Source: an uncultured Paracoccaceae bacterium
GTDB lineage: Bacteria > Pseudomonadota > Alphaproteobacteria > Rhodobacterales > Rhodobacteraceae
DNA length: 64,000 nucleotides
Direction: 5' to 3'
NCBI GenBank assembly: GCA_947496605.1
Contig: CANMDF010000004.1
Location: 270,689 to 334,688, forward strand
Shown one piece after another: positions 30,022-38,992 of this stretch (its first letter is position 1; every line of letters starts with the position of its first letter). Both the position numbers and the translations under genes were made by a program. Below the pieces are notes generated by a model. It saw only the letters and a list, made by a program, of their open reading frames with translations, searched no databases and was not told where the DNA came from.

Positions 30022-30495
30022 ATGGCGAAAAAAGTCGCGAAACAGCTTCCTTTGAAATTGCGTACAGGACGCAAGACCGATGCGCGTGCACAGTTTGCCG
30101 CCCTTTGTTGGCGTGTAAAGAACGACAAAGTGCAAGTGTGTCTGATCACTAGTCGCACCCGCAAGCGTTGGATCATCCCCAAGGGCTGGCCGATGCACAA
30201 ACAAACGCCGGCGAATGCGGCCGCGACGGAAGCCTACGAAGAGGCTGGTGTCAGCGGCGATGCGATTGATTTTTGCTTAGGCATTTATAGCTATCACAAG
30301 CCCGGAAAAGTAGACAACGCACCCATCATCACGATGGTATACCCCGTCCATGTCACCCATGTGCATAGTAAATGGCCCGAGAAAAAAGAGAGGCGACGCA
30401 AATGGATGTCGCCAGCTAAAGCCGCCAAGAAAGTCTCGGAACCCGAGTTGAAACGCCTTATCGCTGGTTTCAAACCACACAAGATTGGGCGCTAG
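30022..30495 (+). CDS. Nudix hydrolase
   Basis: 157 aa from the ATG at 30022, which has GGAG upstream. The Nudix box reads GWPMHKQTPANAAATEAYEEAGV: the EExG part that binds metal is intact, but the first Glu of Gx5E is Gln and the usual Arg of REx is Thr. Such relaxed boxes are common in the alphaproteobacterial relatives of diadenosine/diphosphoinositol polyphosphate hydrolases. RTRKRWIIPKGWP is the strand leading into the box. The C-terminus is basic (KERRRKW, KAAKKVSEPELKRL). Substrate unknown. Confidence 0.85.
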   Translation: MAKKVAKQLPLKLRTGRKTDARAQFAALCWRVKNDKVQVCLITSRTRKRWIIPKGWPMHKQTPANAAATEAYEEAGVSGDAIDFCLGIYSYHKPGKVDNAPIITMVYPVHVTHVHSKWPEKKERRRKWMSPAKAAKKVSEPELKRLIAGFKPHKIGR

Positions 30496-30557
30496 CTTGC
30501 GCTTGCAGTGCGCTGCAAAAAGCCTAACTATCTATCGAACAATTCAAACAGGGCGCG

Positions 30558-30962
30558 ATGATCCGTTTTCACCTTAGATGCGAAGATGACCACCAGTTTG
30601 AAAGCTGGTTTCAGTCAAATGCAGCTTTCGACAAGCTTGTCGCTGCTGGCATGGTGACCTGTACGTCTTGCGGATCGACAAAAGTTTCTAAGACAATCAT
30701 GGCCCCTGCCGTCAGCACTTCATCAGACATCACCGCACCAAAGCAGACAGAAAACGCGATCGCAGCAATGCGTGACAGTGTCGAAGCAAATTCAGACTAT
30801 GTCGGCAAAGGCTTCGCCAAAGAAGCCCGCGATATGCACGACGGCACAGTCCCCGAACGCCCCATCTATGGCGAAGCTAATTTGGCTGAGGCCAAGAAGC
30901 TGGTGGATGACGGCATCCCCGTCGTCCCACTGCCGTTTATGCCGCGCAAGAAAACCAATTAG
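30558..30962 (+). CDS. DUF1178 family protein
   Basis: 134 aa. The N-terminus MIRFHLRCEDDHQFESWFQSNAAFDKL, then TCTSCGSTKVSKTIMAPAV, is diagnostic of DUF1178. Cys8 together with CTSC makes a likely rubredoxin-like zinc site. The second half (DYVGKGFAKEARDMHDGTVPERPIYGEANLAEAKKLVDDGIPVVPLP) is the conserved DUF1178 tail. No function is known. AGGG precedes the start. The SDR gene begins 9 bp downstream. Confidence 0.9.
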   Translation: MIRFHLRCEDDHQFESWFQSNAAFDKLVAAGMVTCTSCGSTKVSKTIMAPAVSTSSDITAPKQTENAIAAMRDSVEANSDYVGKGFAKEARDMHDGTVPERPIYGEANLAEAKKLVDDGIPVVPLPFMPRKKTN

Positions 30963-30971
30963 GAAAAGCAT

Positions 30972-31622
30972 ATGACGGTCCTTATCACAGGCGCAAATCG
31001 CGGTATCGGCAAAGCACTGTTTGACGGATACACCGCACGCGGCGAAGACACCTTTGGCACGCACCGTTCGGCCGAAGACGGCGCGCTGTTGCAGTTGGAT
31101 GTCACGGATGCTGCATCGCAATGTGCATTGGCGACACGGATGAAGGGAACGGCGGTCGATCTGTTGGTATGCAACGCGGGCGTGAACCTTGACCAAGGGC
31201 AAAAGCTGGAAAGCGGCTATCCGTCGGCGATGTGGGAGGCCACATTTGCGGCAAATGTGGCAGGCGTCTTTATGACGATCCAGTCGATGCTATCGAACCT
31301 GCGGCTGAGCAAAACACCCAAGATTGCGATCATCGGATCGCAGCTTGGGTCACAAACCATCGCGTCGGGTGGCGGATACATCTATTGTGCCAGCAAGGCA
31401 GCGGTTCTTAATTTGGGCCGCAATCTGGCTGTTGATCTGGCACCAGAAGGCTTTGGTGTCGGTGTCTACCACCCTGGCTGGGTGCGTACCGATATGGGTG
31501 GCAGCAACGCCGATATCTCAATGCAAGAGAGCGCGGACGGTTTAATGGACCGCTTTGATGCGCTGAGCGTTGCGACGACAGGCTGCTATGAGACATGGGA
31601 CGGGCAACCCCACCCTTACTAA
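30972..31622 (+). CDS. Short-chain dehydrogenase/reductase
   Basis: 216 aa, slightly short for a classical SDR. The nucleotide site is ITGANRGIGKAL, LLVCNAGVN is the NAG motif, and YCASKAAVLNLGRNLAVDL gives the catalytic Y-x-x-x-K; the Ser is in IGSQLGS. The first residues after the glycine motif (YTARGEDTFGTHR) suggest NADP preference, though only weakly. It is the third gene of the Nudix-DUF1178-SDR rightward run. Substrate not predicted. Confidence 0.88.
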   Translation: MTVLITGANRGIGKALFDGYTARGEDTFGTHRSAEDGALLQLDVTDAASQCALATRMKGTAVDLLVCNAGVNLDQGQKLESGYPSAMWEATFAANVAGVFMTIQSMLSNLRLSKTPKIAIIGSQLGSQTIASGGGYIYCASKAAVLNLGRNLAVDLAPEGFGVGVYHPGWVRTDMGGSNADISMQESADGLMDRFDALSVATTGCYETWDGQPHPY

Positions 31623-31625
31623 CCA

Positions 31626-31642
31626 TTTGCCCTTAGGGCAAA
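31626..31642 (+). terminator. Short hairpin between SDR and lysC
   Basis: A perfect 7-bp stem TTTGCCC / GGGCAAA with a 3-base loop lies 4 bp after the SDR stop. No T run follows, so it is at best a weak terminator. Confidence 0.35.
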
Positions 31643-31692
31643 GCGGCATTAAGGAAGCGCCTGAATTGACAGATGTTTCCTGAGGACGACCC

Positions 31693-32931
31693 ATGCCAAC
31701 CCTCGTGATGAAATTTGGTGGCACTTCCGTGGCCAACCTTGACCGGATCGCACGCGCAGCCAAGCGCGTCGCCGTCGAGGTTGCGAACGGCTATGATGTG
31801 ATCGTGATTGTGTCTGCTATGTCCGGCAAAACCAACGAACTGGTCGGCTGGGTGGATGAAACGTCGCCGCTTTACGATGCCCGCGAATATGACGCGATCG
31901 TATCATCCGGCGAAAACGTCACCGCAGGCTTGATGGCATTGCGTCTGCAGGAAATGGATATTCCGGCACGCAGCTGGCAAGGCTGGCAAGTACCGGTCAA
32001 AACCACATCAGCACATTCCAACGCACGGATTGAAGAGATTCCATCAGACAATATCGTTGCAAAATTTGATGAAGGCATGAAAGTCGCGGTCGTCGCTGGC
32101 TTCCAAGGCGTCAGCCCCGAGGGTCGCATCACGACGCTAGGCCGTGGCGGATCAGATACCACGGCAGTCGCCTTTGCTGCTGCATTTGAGGCCGAGCGCT
32201 GTGATATCTATACCGATGTGGATGGTGTCTATACCACCGACCCACGCATCACGAACAAAGCCCGCAAGCTGGATAAGATCGCTTTTGAGGAAATGCTTGA
32301 ACTGGCGTCACTGGGTGCCAAGGTTTTGCAGACCCGCTCGGTTGAGCTGGCGATGCGCTATAAAGTACGCCTGCGCGTCCTATCATCATTTGAAGAACCA
32401 TCCGACAGCGCGGGTACGCTGGTCTGCGATGAGGAGGAAATTATGGAATCCAATGTTGTAGCTGGTGTCGCCTATTCCCGCGACGAAGCCAAAATGACAC
32501 TCATCTCGGTTGCTGACCGGCCTGGCATCGCGGCTGCGATCTTTGGCCCGTTGTCGGATGCCGGCGTGAACGTCGACATGATCGTGCAAAACATCTCAGA
32601 AGAAGGGCGCACGGACATGACGTTTTCATGCCCGACTGATCAGGTGAAACGGGCCGAGAAAGCCATGCAAGCCGCCAAGGATAGTGGCGACATCAACTAT
32701 CATGATTTGGTCGCCGATGAAGGTGTCGCCAAGGTGAGTGTTGTTGGCATCGGCATGCGCAGCCACACGGGCGTCGCGGCGAAAATGTTCCGTGTGCTTT
32801 CTGCTGAAGGTGTGAACATTAAGGTCATTACAACCTCCGAGATCAAGATTTCCGTACTTATCGACCGGAAATACATGGAACTTGCGGTGCAAGCCCTGCA
32901 TGATGCATTTGAGTTGGAAAAAGCAGGCTGA
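31693..32931 (+). CDS. lysC: Aspartate kinase
   Basis: Phosphorylates aspartate, the first step to lysine, threonine, methionine and diaminopimelate. 412 aa: the kinase domain starts MKFGGTSVANLDRI and contains GRGGSDTTAVAFAAA and TDVDGVYTTDPRI; two C-terminal ACT domains (about 265-330 and 345-405) bind the feedback amino acids. GAGGACG precedes the start. An internal, strongly SD-preceded in-frame ATG at 32443 could yield a separate beta subunit made of the ACT domains, listed below. ptsP follows 35 bp downstream. Confidence 0.96.
   Translation: MPTLVMKFGGTSVANLDRIARAAKRVAVEVANGYDVIVIVSAMSGKTNELVGWVDETSPLYDAREYDAIVSSGENVTAGLMALRLQEMDIPARSWQGWQVPVKTTSAHSNARIEEIPSDNIVAKFDEGMKVAVVAGFQGVSPEGRITTLGRGGSDTTAVAFAAAFEAERCDIYTDVDGVYTTDPRITNKARKLDKIAFEEMLELASLGAKVLQTRSVELAMRYKVRLRVLSSFEEPSDSAGTLVCDEEEIMESNVVAGVAYSRDEAKMTLISVADRPGIAAAIFGPLSDAGVNVDMIVQNISEEGRTDMTFSCPTDQVKRAEKAMQAAKDSGDINYHDLVADEGVAKVSVVGIGMRSHTGVAAKMFRVLSAEGVNIKVITTSEIKISVLIDRKYMELAVQALHDAFELEKAG
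32443..32931 (+). CDS. lysC: Possible LysC beta subunit from an internal in-frame start
   Basis: AGGAGG at 32432-32437 lies five bases before the ATG at 32443, which is codon 251 of lysC and in frame. Translation from here gives a 162-residue ACT-domain protein. In Bacillus and Corynebacterium, aspartokinase beta subunits of about 160-172 residues arise from internal starts at almost the same position (near Met 246-250), giving alpha2-beta2 enzymes. The placement between the kinase domain and the first ACT domain supports real use, but the SD also encodes Glu residues (DEEE) and could be chance. Confidence 0.6.
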   Translation: MESNVVAGVAYSRDEAKMTLISVADRPGIAAAIFGPLSDAGVNVDMIVQNISEEGRTDMTFSCPTDQVKRAEKAMQAAKDSGDINYHDLVADEGVAKVSVVGIGMRSHTGVAAKMFRVLSAEGVNIKVITTSEIKISVLIDRKYMELAVQALHDAFELEKAG

Positions 32932-32966
32932 TCAAACACACTGATCACCTGTAACACGGGGGATCC

Positions 32967-35210
32967 ATGCCACATCGGGTAGAAACCGAAAGTCGCAAGC
33001 TGCTTGGACGGCTCCGCGAGGCGTTGGCCGCTGACAGTGAAGGTCAGGCGCGGTTGGATTCTGTCGTGAACCTGATCGCCACATCGATGGGCACTGAGGT
33101 GTGTTCGATCTACCTTTTCCGGGATGCCGAAACACTAGAGCTTTGTGCGACCGAAGGATTGCAGGCAGAGGCCGTTCACCAAACCAGGATGCGCCTGGGC
33201 GAAGGTCTGGTCGGCCGCACCGCCAAAAGCCGCAATGTGATAAATACAGCAGACGCGCCGTCGTCCAAAGGTTTCCGCTATATGCCAGAAACGGGCGAAG
33301 AGCGGTTCTCGTCCTTCTGTGGTGTACCTATCCAGCGCCTTGGCGATGTTTTGGGTGTCTTGGTCGTCCAATCCAAAGACGCGCGCGAATACACACCCGA
33401 CGAAGTCTATGCACTCGAAATCGTGGCAATGGTGATCGCTGAGATGACCGAACTGGGCGCATTTGTCGGCGAAGGTGCCGCCCTGTCGGCCCGGCACCAA
33501 CAGCCTGTGATGCTGCGCGGTTCAATTGCCCAAGAAGGTGCGACTGAAGGCGTGGTCTATCTGCATGAGCCGCGTGTTGTGGTTACGAACCCAATCTCAG
33601 ATGATCCTGAAACGGAACTGACCCGACTGCGCGATGCGATCAATGAATTGCGCTCCGGTGTTGATGATATGCTTCTGTCTGCAAGCTCGGTCGATAAGGA
33701 CCAAGCGCAGGTTCTTGAAGCTTACCGCATGTTTGCCCACTCCAGCAGCTGGCTGAAACGCATGGAAGAGGACGTGAATAACGGACTTTCCGCGGAAGCC
33801 GCTGTTGAAAAAGAGCAATCGCTTGCCCGTGCAAGGATGTCGAAAGCAAAGGATGCTTATCTGCGCGAACGGCTGCATGATCTTGATGATCTCTCTAACA
33901 AGCTGCTACGCATTCTAACCGGCCAGGGGGCCGATGCCCGCGCAGACATGCCGGACAATCCTATCCTTGTGGCACGCAATATCGGTCCGGGTGAATTGCT
34001 GGAATATGGCAAGAACATCAAAGGTATCGTTCTAGAAGAAGGCTCTGTCGGCAGTCATGCGACGATTGTTGCACGTGCCTGGGCCATTCCACTGATTATC
34101 AATGCCAAAGGCGTCACACGCGAGGCGTTGAACGGTGACCCGATCCTTGTTGACGGGGAACAAGGCATCGCGCACCTGCGCCCGGATGAAACCGTACATG
34201 CGGCATTCCGTGATAAAATCGAAATGCAAACGCGTGCACAGGAACGCTATGCTTCGATCCGTGATTTACCAGCTGAGACCAAATGCGGTCAGGTGATTTC
34301 ACTGCATATGAATGCGGGCCTGATTGCGGACCTGCCATCGCTAGATGGGTCCGGCGCCGAAGGCGTTGGGCTGTTCCGCACCGAATTGCAGTTCTTGATC
34401 CGCAATCAAATGCCCCGTCGCGCCGAGCTTTCAGCGCTCTATTCGCGTGTTTTGAAGGCCGCCGACGGCAAACGCGTCGCATTCCGCACGCTTGATATCG
34501 GGTCGGACAAGGTTCTGACTTACATGAAGCCCAATGATGAACCGAACCCAGCAATGGGGTGGCGTGCGATCCGTGTGGGCCTTGATAAACCCGGTGTGCT
34601 ACGGATGCAGTTACAGGCGCTTCTACGGGCCGCAAATGGTCAACCCTTGGCCGTGATGTTCCCTTTCATCACCCAGATCGGCGAATTCCGCGCGGCACGT
34701 GCCGAGATGGACAAAGCCATCGCCCGTGAAACAAAGCTGGGCCATGCGTTGCCATCCAAACTGGAAGTCGGTGCGATGTTGGAGACACCATCGCTGGCTT
34801 ATGCACCCGATGCGTTCTTTGAAGAGGTCGATTTCATTTCAATTGGCGGCAATGACCTAAAACAGTTTTTCTTTGCGGCTGACCGCGAGAATGAGCGGGT
34901 GCGCAAGCGCTATGACACACTCGACAGCAGCTTCCTTGCGTTCCTGCGCAACGTCATTCTGCGCTGCGAAGCCAAAGGCACACCGTTGTCCTTTTGTGGC
35001 GAAGATGCGGGCCGTCCGGTCGAGGCGCTTTGTTTTGCGGCCCTTGGGTTGCGCAGCCTTTCAATGCGCCCAGCATCGGTCGGCCCGGTCAAACATTTGC
35101 TCCGCCGCGTTGATCTGAATGAAGTGCGCAAAGTCATGGACGATGCGATGAACAACGGCGACCAATCGGTGCGCCGGGCCGTGGCTGATTGGCTGGTCTA
35201 TCAGGTCTGA
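32967..35210 (+). CDS. ptsP: PEP-protein phosphotransferase EI-Ntr
   Basis: 747 aa. An N-terminal GAF domain (residues about 20-155, LDSVVNLIATSMGTEVCSIYLF...) precedes the enzyme I part, which marks the nitrogen-PTS form rather than the sugar EI. The phosphorylated His364 lies in GSVGSHATIVARAWAIP. The PEP-binding TIM barrel includes LFRTELQFL, FRTLDIGSDK, MLETPSLAY and the Cys of LSFCGEDAG. It passes phosphate to NPr (PtsO) and EIIA-Ntr, which regulate metabolism and transport. The start has a GGGGGAT box. It overlaps the convergent EcsC gene by 10 bp. Confidence 0.95.
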   Translation: MPHRVETESRKLLGRLREALAADSEGQARLDSVVNLIATSMGTEVCSIYLFRDAETLELCATEGLQAEAVHQTRMRLGEGLVGRTAKSRNVINTADAPSSKGFRYMPETGEERFSSFCGVPIQRLGDVLGVLVVQSKDAREYTPDEVYALEIVAMVIAEMTELGAFVGEGAALSARHQQPVMLRGSIAQEGATEGVVYLHEPRVVVTNPISDDPETELTRLRDAINELRSGVDDMLLSASSVDKDQAQVLEAYRMFAHSSSWLKRMEEDVNNGLSAEAAVEKEQSLARARMSKAKDAYLRERLHDLDDLSNKLLRILTGQGADARADMPDNPILVARNIGPGELLEYGKNIKGIVLEEGSVGSHATIVARAWAIPLIINAKGVTREALNGDPILVDGEQGIAHLRPDETVHAAFRDKIEMQTRAQERYASIRDLPAETKCGQVISLHMNAGLIADLPSLDGSGAEGVGLFRTELQFLIRNQMPRRAELSALYSRVLKAADGKRVAFRTLDIGSDKVLTYMKPNDEPNPAMGWRAIRVGLDKPGVLRMQLQALLRAANGQPLAVMFPFITQIGEFRAARAEMDKAIARETKLGHALPSKLEVGAMLETPSLAYAPDAFFEEVDFISIGGNDLKQFFFAADRENERVRKRYDTLDSSFLAFLRNVILRCEAKGTPLSFCGEDAGRPVEALCFAALGLRSLSMRPASVGPVKHLLRRVDLNEVRKVMDDAMNNGDQSVRRAVADWLVYQV

Positions 35211-36010
35211 GCCAGTTTGCCCGCTGCCAGTACTTTGTGGAAATGCGCGGTCACGGCGTCTTCGCCGTAAATGCGGGCCAACTGCCGTAGACCAAAGTGC
35301 ACATGCGCCATAGAAACGTAGTAATCCACAAAAGCATAGTTGGTTCCTGCCCCTGCCGCAGCACCCAAAATTGGCACCGCTTGCGTTGCCAATTTCTGTG
35401 AAAGAACGGCCGCAAACCGCGGGGCAACTTTGCTGATCAACCCGTTCACGGCAGCACCTGAAATGCTCAGCCGCGCACCGATGAACGCGGTATCAACGCC
35501 GTCATCAGCCGTGCCCGGACCACCTGCACCAAACACGGCAAGACATTCCAGCTTGGTCTCTTCTGCATCCGGGTCTTCGCCGTATGCGACGGCCACATGA
35601 TGCACAGCGCGAAAGATCACTGTGGTCGCGACGGGCAATTCAGCCAAGGCCGTCGGCAAACCGCCAACCCCACCCAATGCGCCCGAAATCGTGCCTAGTA
35701 TCTTATGTACCCGATCCGATCCGATCGACTGACCCCGCCCGGTGCGCGACTTGCTGGCAACGTCAAAGCTGTGGCGCAATGCGGCACGTGCCAGATCATC
35801 AATTTGATCACGCCCTGATGCAGGCAATAGCTTCAGCCCGTCTTCGACCTGCCCACCAACAAAATTAATTGCCGACATCAAGACGCCATTGGCCTTGCGC
35901 TGTCGTGCCGCCAGGTCAGCGATTTCAGCTTTTGCAGTCTCGCTCAGGGGCGTGGGCGCGTTGGCTGGGTTAATCTCTTTCATGGTCGGGTTTATGTCAT
36001 CCATAGTCAT
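35201..36010 (-). CDS. EcsC-family protein
   Basis: 269 aa. The body from ALRHSFDVASKSRTGRGQ through GGLPTALAELPVATTVIFRAVHHVAVAYGEDP and AVPILGAAAGAGTNYAFVDYYVSMAHVHFGLRQLA is the EcsC domain, with Gly/Ala-rich amphipathic or membrane-embedded segments. In Bacillus EcsC is linked to an ABC transporter, but no transporter is adjacent here and the role of alphaproteobacterial members is unknown. MTMDD and a later ATG (MKEINP) are both possible starts. Confidence 0.82.
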   Translation of the reverse strand: MTMDDINPTMKEINPANAPTPLSETAKAEIADLAARQRKANGVLMSAINFVGGQVEDGLKLLPASGRDQIDDLARAALRHSFDVASKSRTGRGQSIGSDRVHKILGTISGALGGVGGLPTALAELPVATTVIFRAVHHVAVAYGEDPDAEETKLECLAVFGAGGPGTADDGVDTAFIGARLSISGAAVNGLISKVAPRFAAVLSQKLATQAVPILGAAAGAGTNYAFVDYYVSMAHVHFGLRQLARIYGEDAVTAHFHKVLAAGKLAQT

Positions 36011-36035
36011 GAAATGGGCATCGACTGCCGAAATT

Positions 36036-36548
36036 TCAATTGTTTGCAGCGGTCACTGCGCCGCTGACACCGTGCCATCCGTCTTTTGCAAGCGCCACGC
36101 CCAGCACACGTTCGGGGTTTGTGGGCGCAGGCATGATCACATCTGGCAGCCGCTCAAACCCAAAGCGCTGATAGTAAGGCGCATCACCCACAAGGATCAG
36201 TCGCGCCCACCCCAAGTCGCGTGCATCTGTCAAGCAGCGCTGCATCAAAAGCGAAGCCGCACCTTCGCCTTGCCGTGTCGGATGGACCGCAATCGGACCT
36301 AACAAGACCGATGGATGCCCCCCAATCAACACAGGCCAATTGCGCACCGCACCTGCCAATATGCCTTCCTCATCGCGGGCTGTCAGGCATAGCGGACCGA
36401 TCGGATCAACGCCTTCGCGCAGGCGATACGACGACAAAGCAGACCGACCGGGCGCAAAGCATAGGTCGTAAAGCGCTTCAACCTCCCACCAGTCATCTGG
36501 CGTTTCTGTGGCCAATGTCAGTGCCGTTTGCTGCATCGTCTCTTTCAT
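36036..36548 (-). CDS. GNAT-family N-acetyltransferase
   Basis: 170 aa, one GNAT domain. The acetyl-CoA site is LLGPIAVHPTRQGEGAASLLMQRCL (motif A, R/Q-x-x-G-x-G/A) and the end motif is ILVGDAPYYQRFGFERL, as in the YhbS-like subgroup that modifies small molecules or proteins. The alternative ATG at 36536 has a better upstream GAG. It follows EcsC's start by 25 bp in the upstream direction, so the pair is probably one transcript (acetyltransferase first). Confidence 0.85.
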   Translation of the reverse strand: MKETMQQTALTLATETPDDWWEVEALYDLCFAPGRSALSSYRLREGVDPIGPLCLTARDEEGILAGAVRNWPVLIGGHPSVLLGPIAVHPTRQGEGAASLLMQRCLTDARDLGWARLILVGDAPYYQRFGFERLPDVIMPAPTNPERVLGVALAKDGWHGVSGAVTAANN

Positions 36549-36606
36549 CTGGCCAAGGGCATTGGTGCAAGCTACCCCTAGGATATCAAAACGAAAAGGC
36601 GCTGCG

Positions 36607-37212
36607 ATGTTCTATGAGCCCAAAAATGGCCACGGCCTGCCCCATAATCCCTTCAATGCGGTTGTGACACCCCGGCCAATCGGATGGATTTCGACACGGG
36701 GCGCCGATGGTCTTGATAATCTCGCACCCTATTCTTTCTTCAACGCGGTCGCCTACGTTCCACCACAAGTGATGTTCGCCTCAACAAGTGCCAAGGCAGA
36801 TCGTGATGGCACCAAAGACTCGGTCGCGAACATCCGCGATACGGGCGTCTTTGCGGTGAACATCGTGGAATATGCCGCGCGCGATGCGATGAACCAAACC
36901 TCAGGCGCATGGGACAGGGAAACGGATGAGTTTGCGCAAGCTGGCATCGTAAAAGCCGACTGCGAAACCATCAACTGCCCGCGCGTCGCGCATGCGCCCG
37001 CCACCTTGGAATGCAAGCTTACGCAAGTCGTGCAGCTACCTGGCGAGGCGAACTTTGCGGTGTTCGGCGAAGTGACAGGAGTGCATCTGCGCGACAATTG
37101 CATCGTTGATGGCGCATTTGATGTCACCACATTCAACCCGCTCGCCCGTCTGGGATACCGCGACTATGCGGTGGTTCACGAAGTCTTTAGCCTGCAACGC
37201 CCAGACGATTAA
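36607..37212 (+). CDS. Flavin reductase-like FMN-binding split-barrel protein
   Basis: 201 aa from the ATG at 36607. The opening PHNPFNAVVTPRPIGWISTRGADGLDNLAPYSFFNAVAYVPPQVMFAS is typical of the flavin-reductase-like group (DIM6/NTAB, YwrF-like): one FMN-binding barrel that may reduce flavin with NAD(P)H. GVFAVNIVEYAARDAMNQTSGAW continues the family pattern. The partner oxygenase is not visible. It converges on the SulP transporter with 4 bp shared. Confidence 0.88.
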   Translation: MFYEPKNGHGLPHNPFNAVVTPRPIGWISTRGADGLDNLAPYSFFNAVAYVPPQVMFASTSAKADRDGTKDSVANIRDTGVFAVNIVEYAARDAMNQTSGAWDRETDEFAQAGIVKADCETINCPRVAHAPATLECKLTQVVQLPGEANFAVFGEVTGVHLRDNCIVDGAFDVTTFNPLARLGYRDYAVVHEVFSLQRPDD

Positions 37213-38831
37213 TGCCCGCCAATGATGCCAGTCTTTACGCTGTAGTCGACTGCAAGCGCATAGTCAGGATCATCGTCACTATCGACCATCAGGTGACCCG
37301 CTTTTGACAGCAACTGGTGGCAATCACGGCTGAGGTGGCGCAACTGTATCTGCTTGCCTGCATCGATGTATTTCTGGGCTAATGCCTCGATCGCCTGCAA
37401 AGCTGACTGATCTGCGACCCGGCTGTTTGCAAAATCGACGATCACAACATCCGGATCAGAGGCCACATCAAAGATTTCCGTGAAACCATCGGCAGAGCCA
37501 AAAAACAAAGGCCCTTGGATTTCATAAACCTGTGCGCCTGCTTCAGTGCGGCTTTCACGTTTGATCGCGTGAATGCGTGTGGCATTGCTCCAGGCATAGG
37601 CCAGTGCTGATACGATCACGCCGACAACAACCGCTGTTGCAAGATCGGTCGCAACGGTCACGACGGTCACAAGGATCGTCACAAAGGCATCTGTGCGTGG
37701 TACTTTGCGCAAGATGCGCAGAGAGTTCCACGCGAACGTCCCGATCACAACCATGAACATCACGCCAACCAAGGCAGCCAGTGGAATTTGTTCAATCAGA
37801 CCGCTGGCAAATAGAATAAACGCCAGCAAAAAAAGCGCAGCAGCAATGCCAGCAATGCGCGTCCGTCCGCCGGATTTCACGTTGATCATCGACTGACCAA
37901 TCATCGCGCATCCGCCCATGCCACCAAAGAACCCAGTGACTGTGTTGGCTGCACCCTGAGCAAGACATTCTTGGCTGGCACCTCCGCGCTTACCTGTCAT
38001 TTCACCCACAAGGTTCAGTGTCAGCAAGCTCTCGATCAGACCAATCGCGGCAAGGATCAGCGCATATGGCAAAATAATCTGAAAGGTTTCCCACGTCAGT
38101 GGAACCATCGGAATATGAAACGGCGGCAGCCCGCCTTCAATACTGGCCAAGTCACCAACCAATGGCACATCAAGGCCAAAGCCAATCACAATCGCCGCCA
38201 CAATACCGATACCGGCCAAAGGCGCAGGGATCGCATTGGTGATCTTTGGCATGACCCAAATGATGGCCATTGTCAGCGCCACAAGACCCAACATCAGATA
38301 CATCGGGGCACCTGACAGCCATTCACCATTGGCCATTCCGTGGCCTGCACTTTCTGCAGAACCGGGCACCTGAAACTGGCCCAGCTGCGCAAGAAAGATG
38401 ACAATCGCCAGACCGTTCACAAAGCCCAACATGACCGGATGAGGCACAAGGCGAATAAACTTACCCCAGCGCATGATACCTACGAAAATCTGGATCAAGC
38501 CCATCAAAACAACTGTCGCGAAAAGGTACTCAACCCCATGCATCGCCACGAGACTGACCATGACAACTGCAAGCGCACCGGTTGCACCAGAAATCATCCC
38601 CGGGCGTCCGCCAAAGACAGCTGTGATCAAACCCACGATAAAGGCGGCATAAAGACCGACCAAAGGCTCAACCCCTGCCACAAAGGCAAACGCCACAGCT
38701 TCTGGCACCAAGGCCAAGGCCACGGTCAGACCCGACAATATCTCAACCCTAAACTGACCGGGCGTCAGCGGGGCATCGGGATCACGAAGTGAAAGGCTGT
38801 CAGCGAAACTCGCTAAAAGGGCGCGGGCCAT
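37209..38831 (-). CDS. SulP-family anion transporter with STAS domain
   Basis: 540 aa from the ATG at 38831 (AGGA six bases upstream; a GTG 12 codons earlier is the alternative). About twelve membrane segments run to residue 410, opening with LSGLTVALALVPEAVAFAFVAGVEPLVGLYAAF. A cytosolic STAS domain (about 430-535, VYEIQGPLFFGSADGFTEIF...VIVDFANSRVADQSALQAIEAL) follows. Family members carry sulfate, bicarbonate or dicarboxylates in exchange with or coupled to sodium or protons. The ion is not predictable; no carbonic anhydrase or sulfate genes adjoin it. Confidence 0.9.
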   Translation of the reverse strand: MARALLASFADSLSLRDPDAPLTPGQFRVEILSGLTVALALVPEAVAFAFVAGVEPLVGLYAAFIVGLITAVFGGRPGMISGATGALAVVMVSLVAMHGVEYLFATVVLMGLIQIFVGIMRWGKFIRLVPHPVMLGFVNGLAIVIFLAQLGQFQVPGSAESAGHGMANGEWLSGAPMYLMLGLVALTMAIIWVMPKITNAIPAPLAGIGIVAAIVIGFGLDVPLVGDLASIEGGLPPFHIPMVPLTWETFQIILPYALILAAIGLIESLLTLNLVGEMTGKRGGASQECLAQGAANTVTGFFGGMGGCAMIGQSMINVKSGGRTRIAGIAAALFLLAFILFASGLIEQIPLAALVGVMFMVVIGTFAWNSLRILRKVPRTDAFVTILVTVVTVATDLATAVVVGVIVSALAYAWSNATRIHAIKRESRTEAGAQVYEIQGPLFFGSADGFTEIFDVASDPDVVIVDFANSRVADQSALQAIEALAQKYIDAGKQIQLRHLSRDCHQLLSKAGHLMVDSDDDPDYALAVDYSVKTGIIGGH

Positions 38832-38992
38832 AGAATATCCTGTCAGAAGGGGATTTTCATTGCCCACTAAAGGAGCAAACAGCGCTTGTCACCCCTCGAC
38901 CTTGCGTGAAACTGCGATGTTGCCGCATTGGCACTGGCATCCGGGGGCCGTTCCGTTTCAATATATGCCCATAGATCGTGACAAGGTGGCCC

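Noticed and set aside
29988..30200. 71-codon N-terminal extension of the deacetylase-family protein
   Set aside because: Antisense to the Nudix gene, compositionally unlike the rest, and the family start is at 29987.
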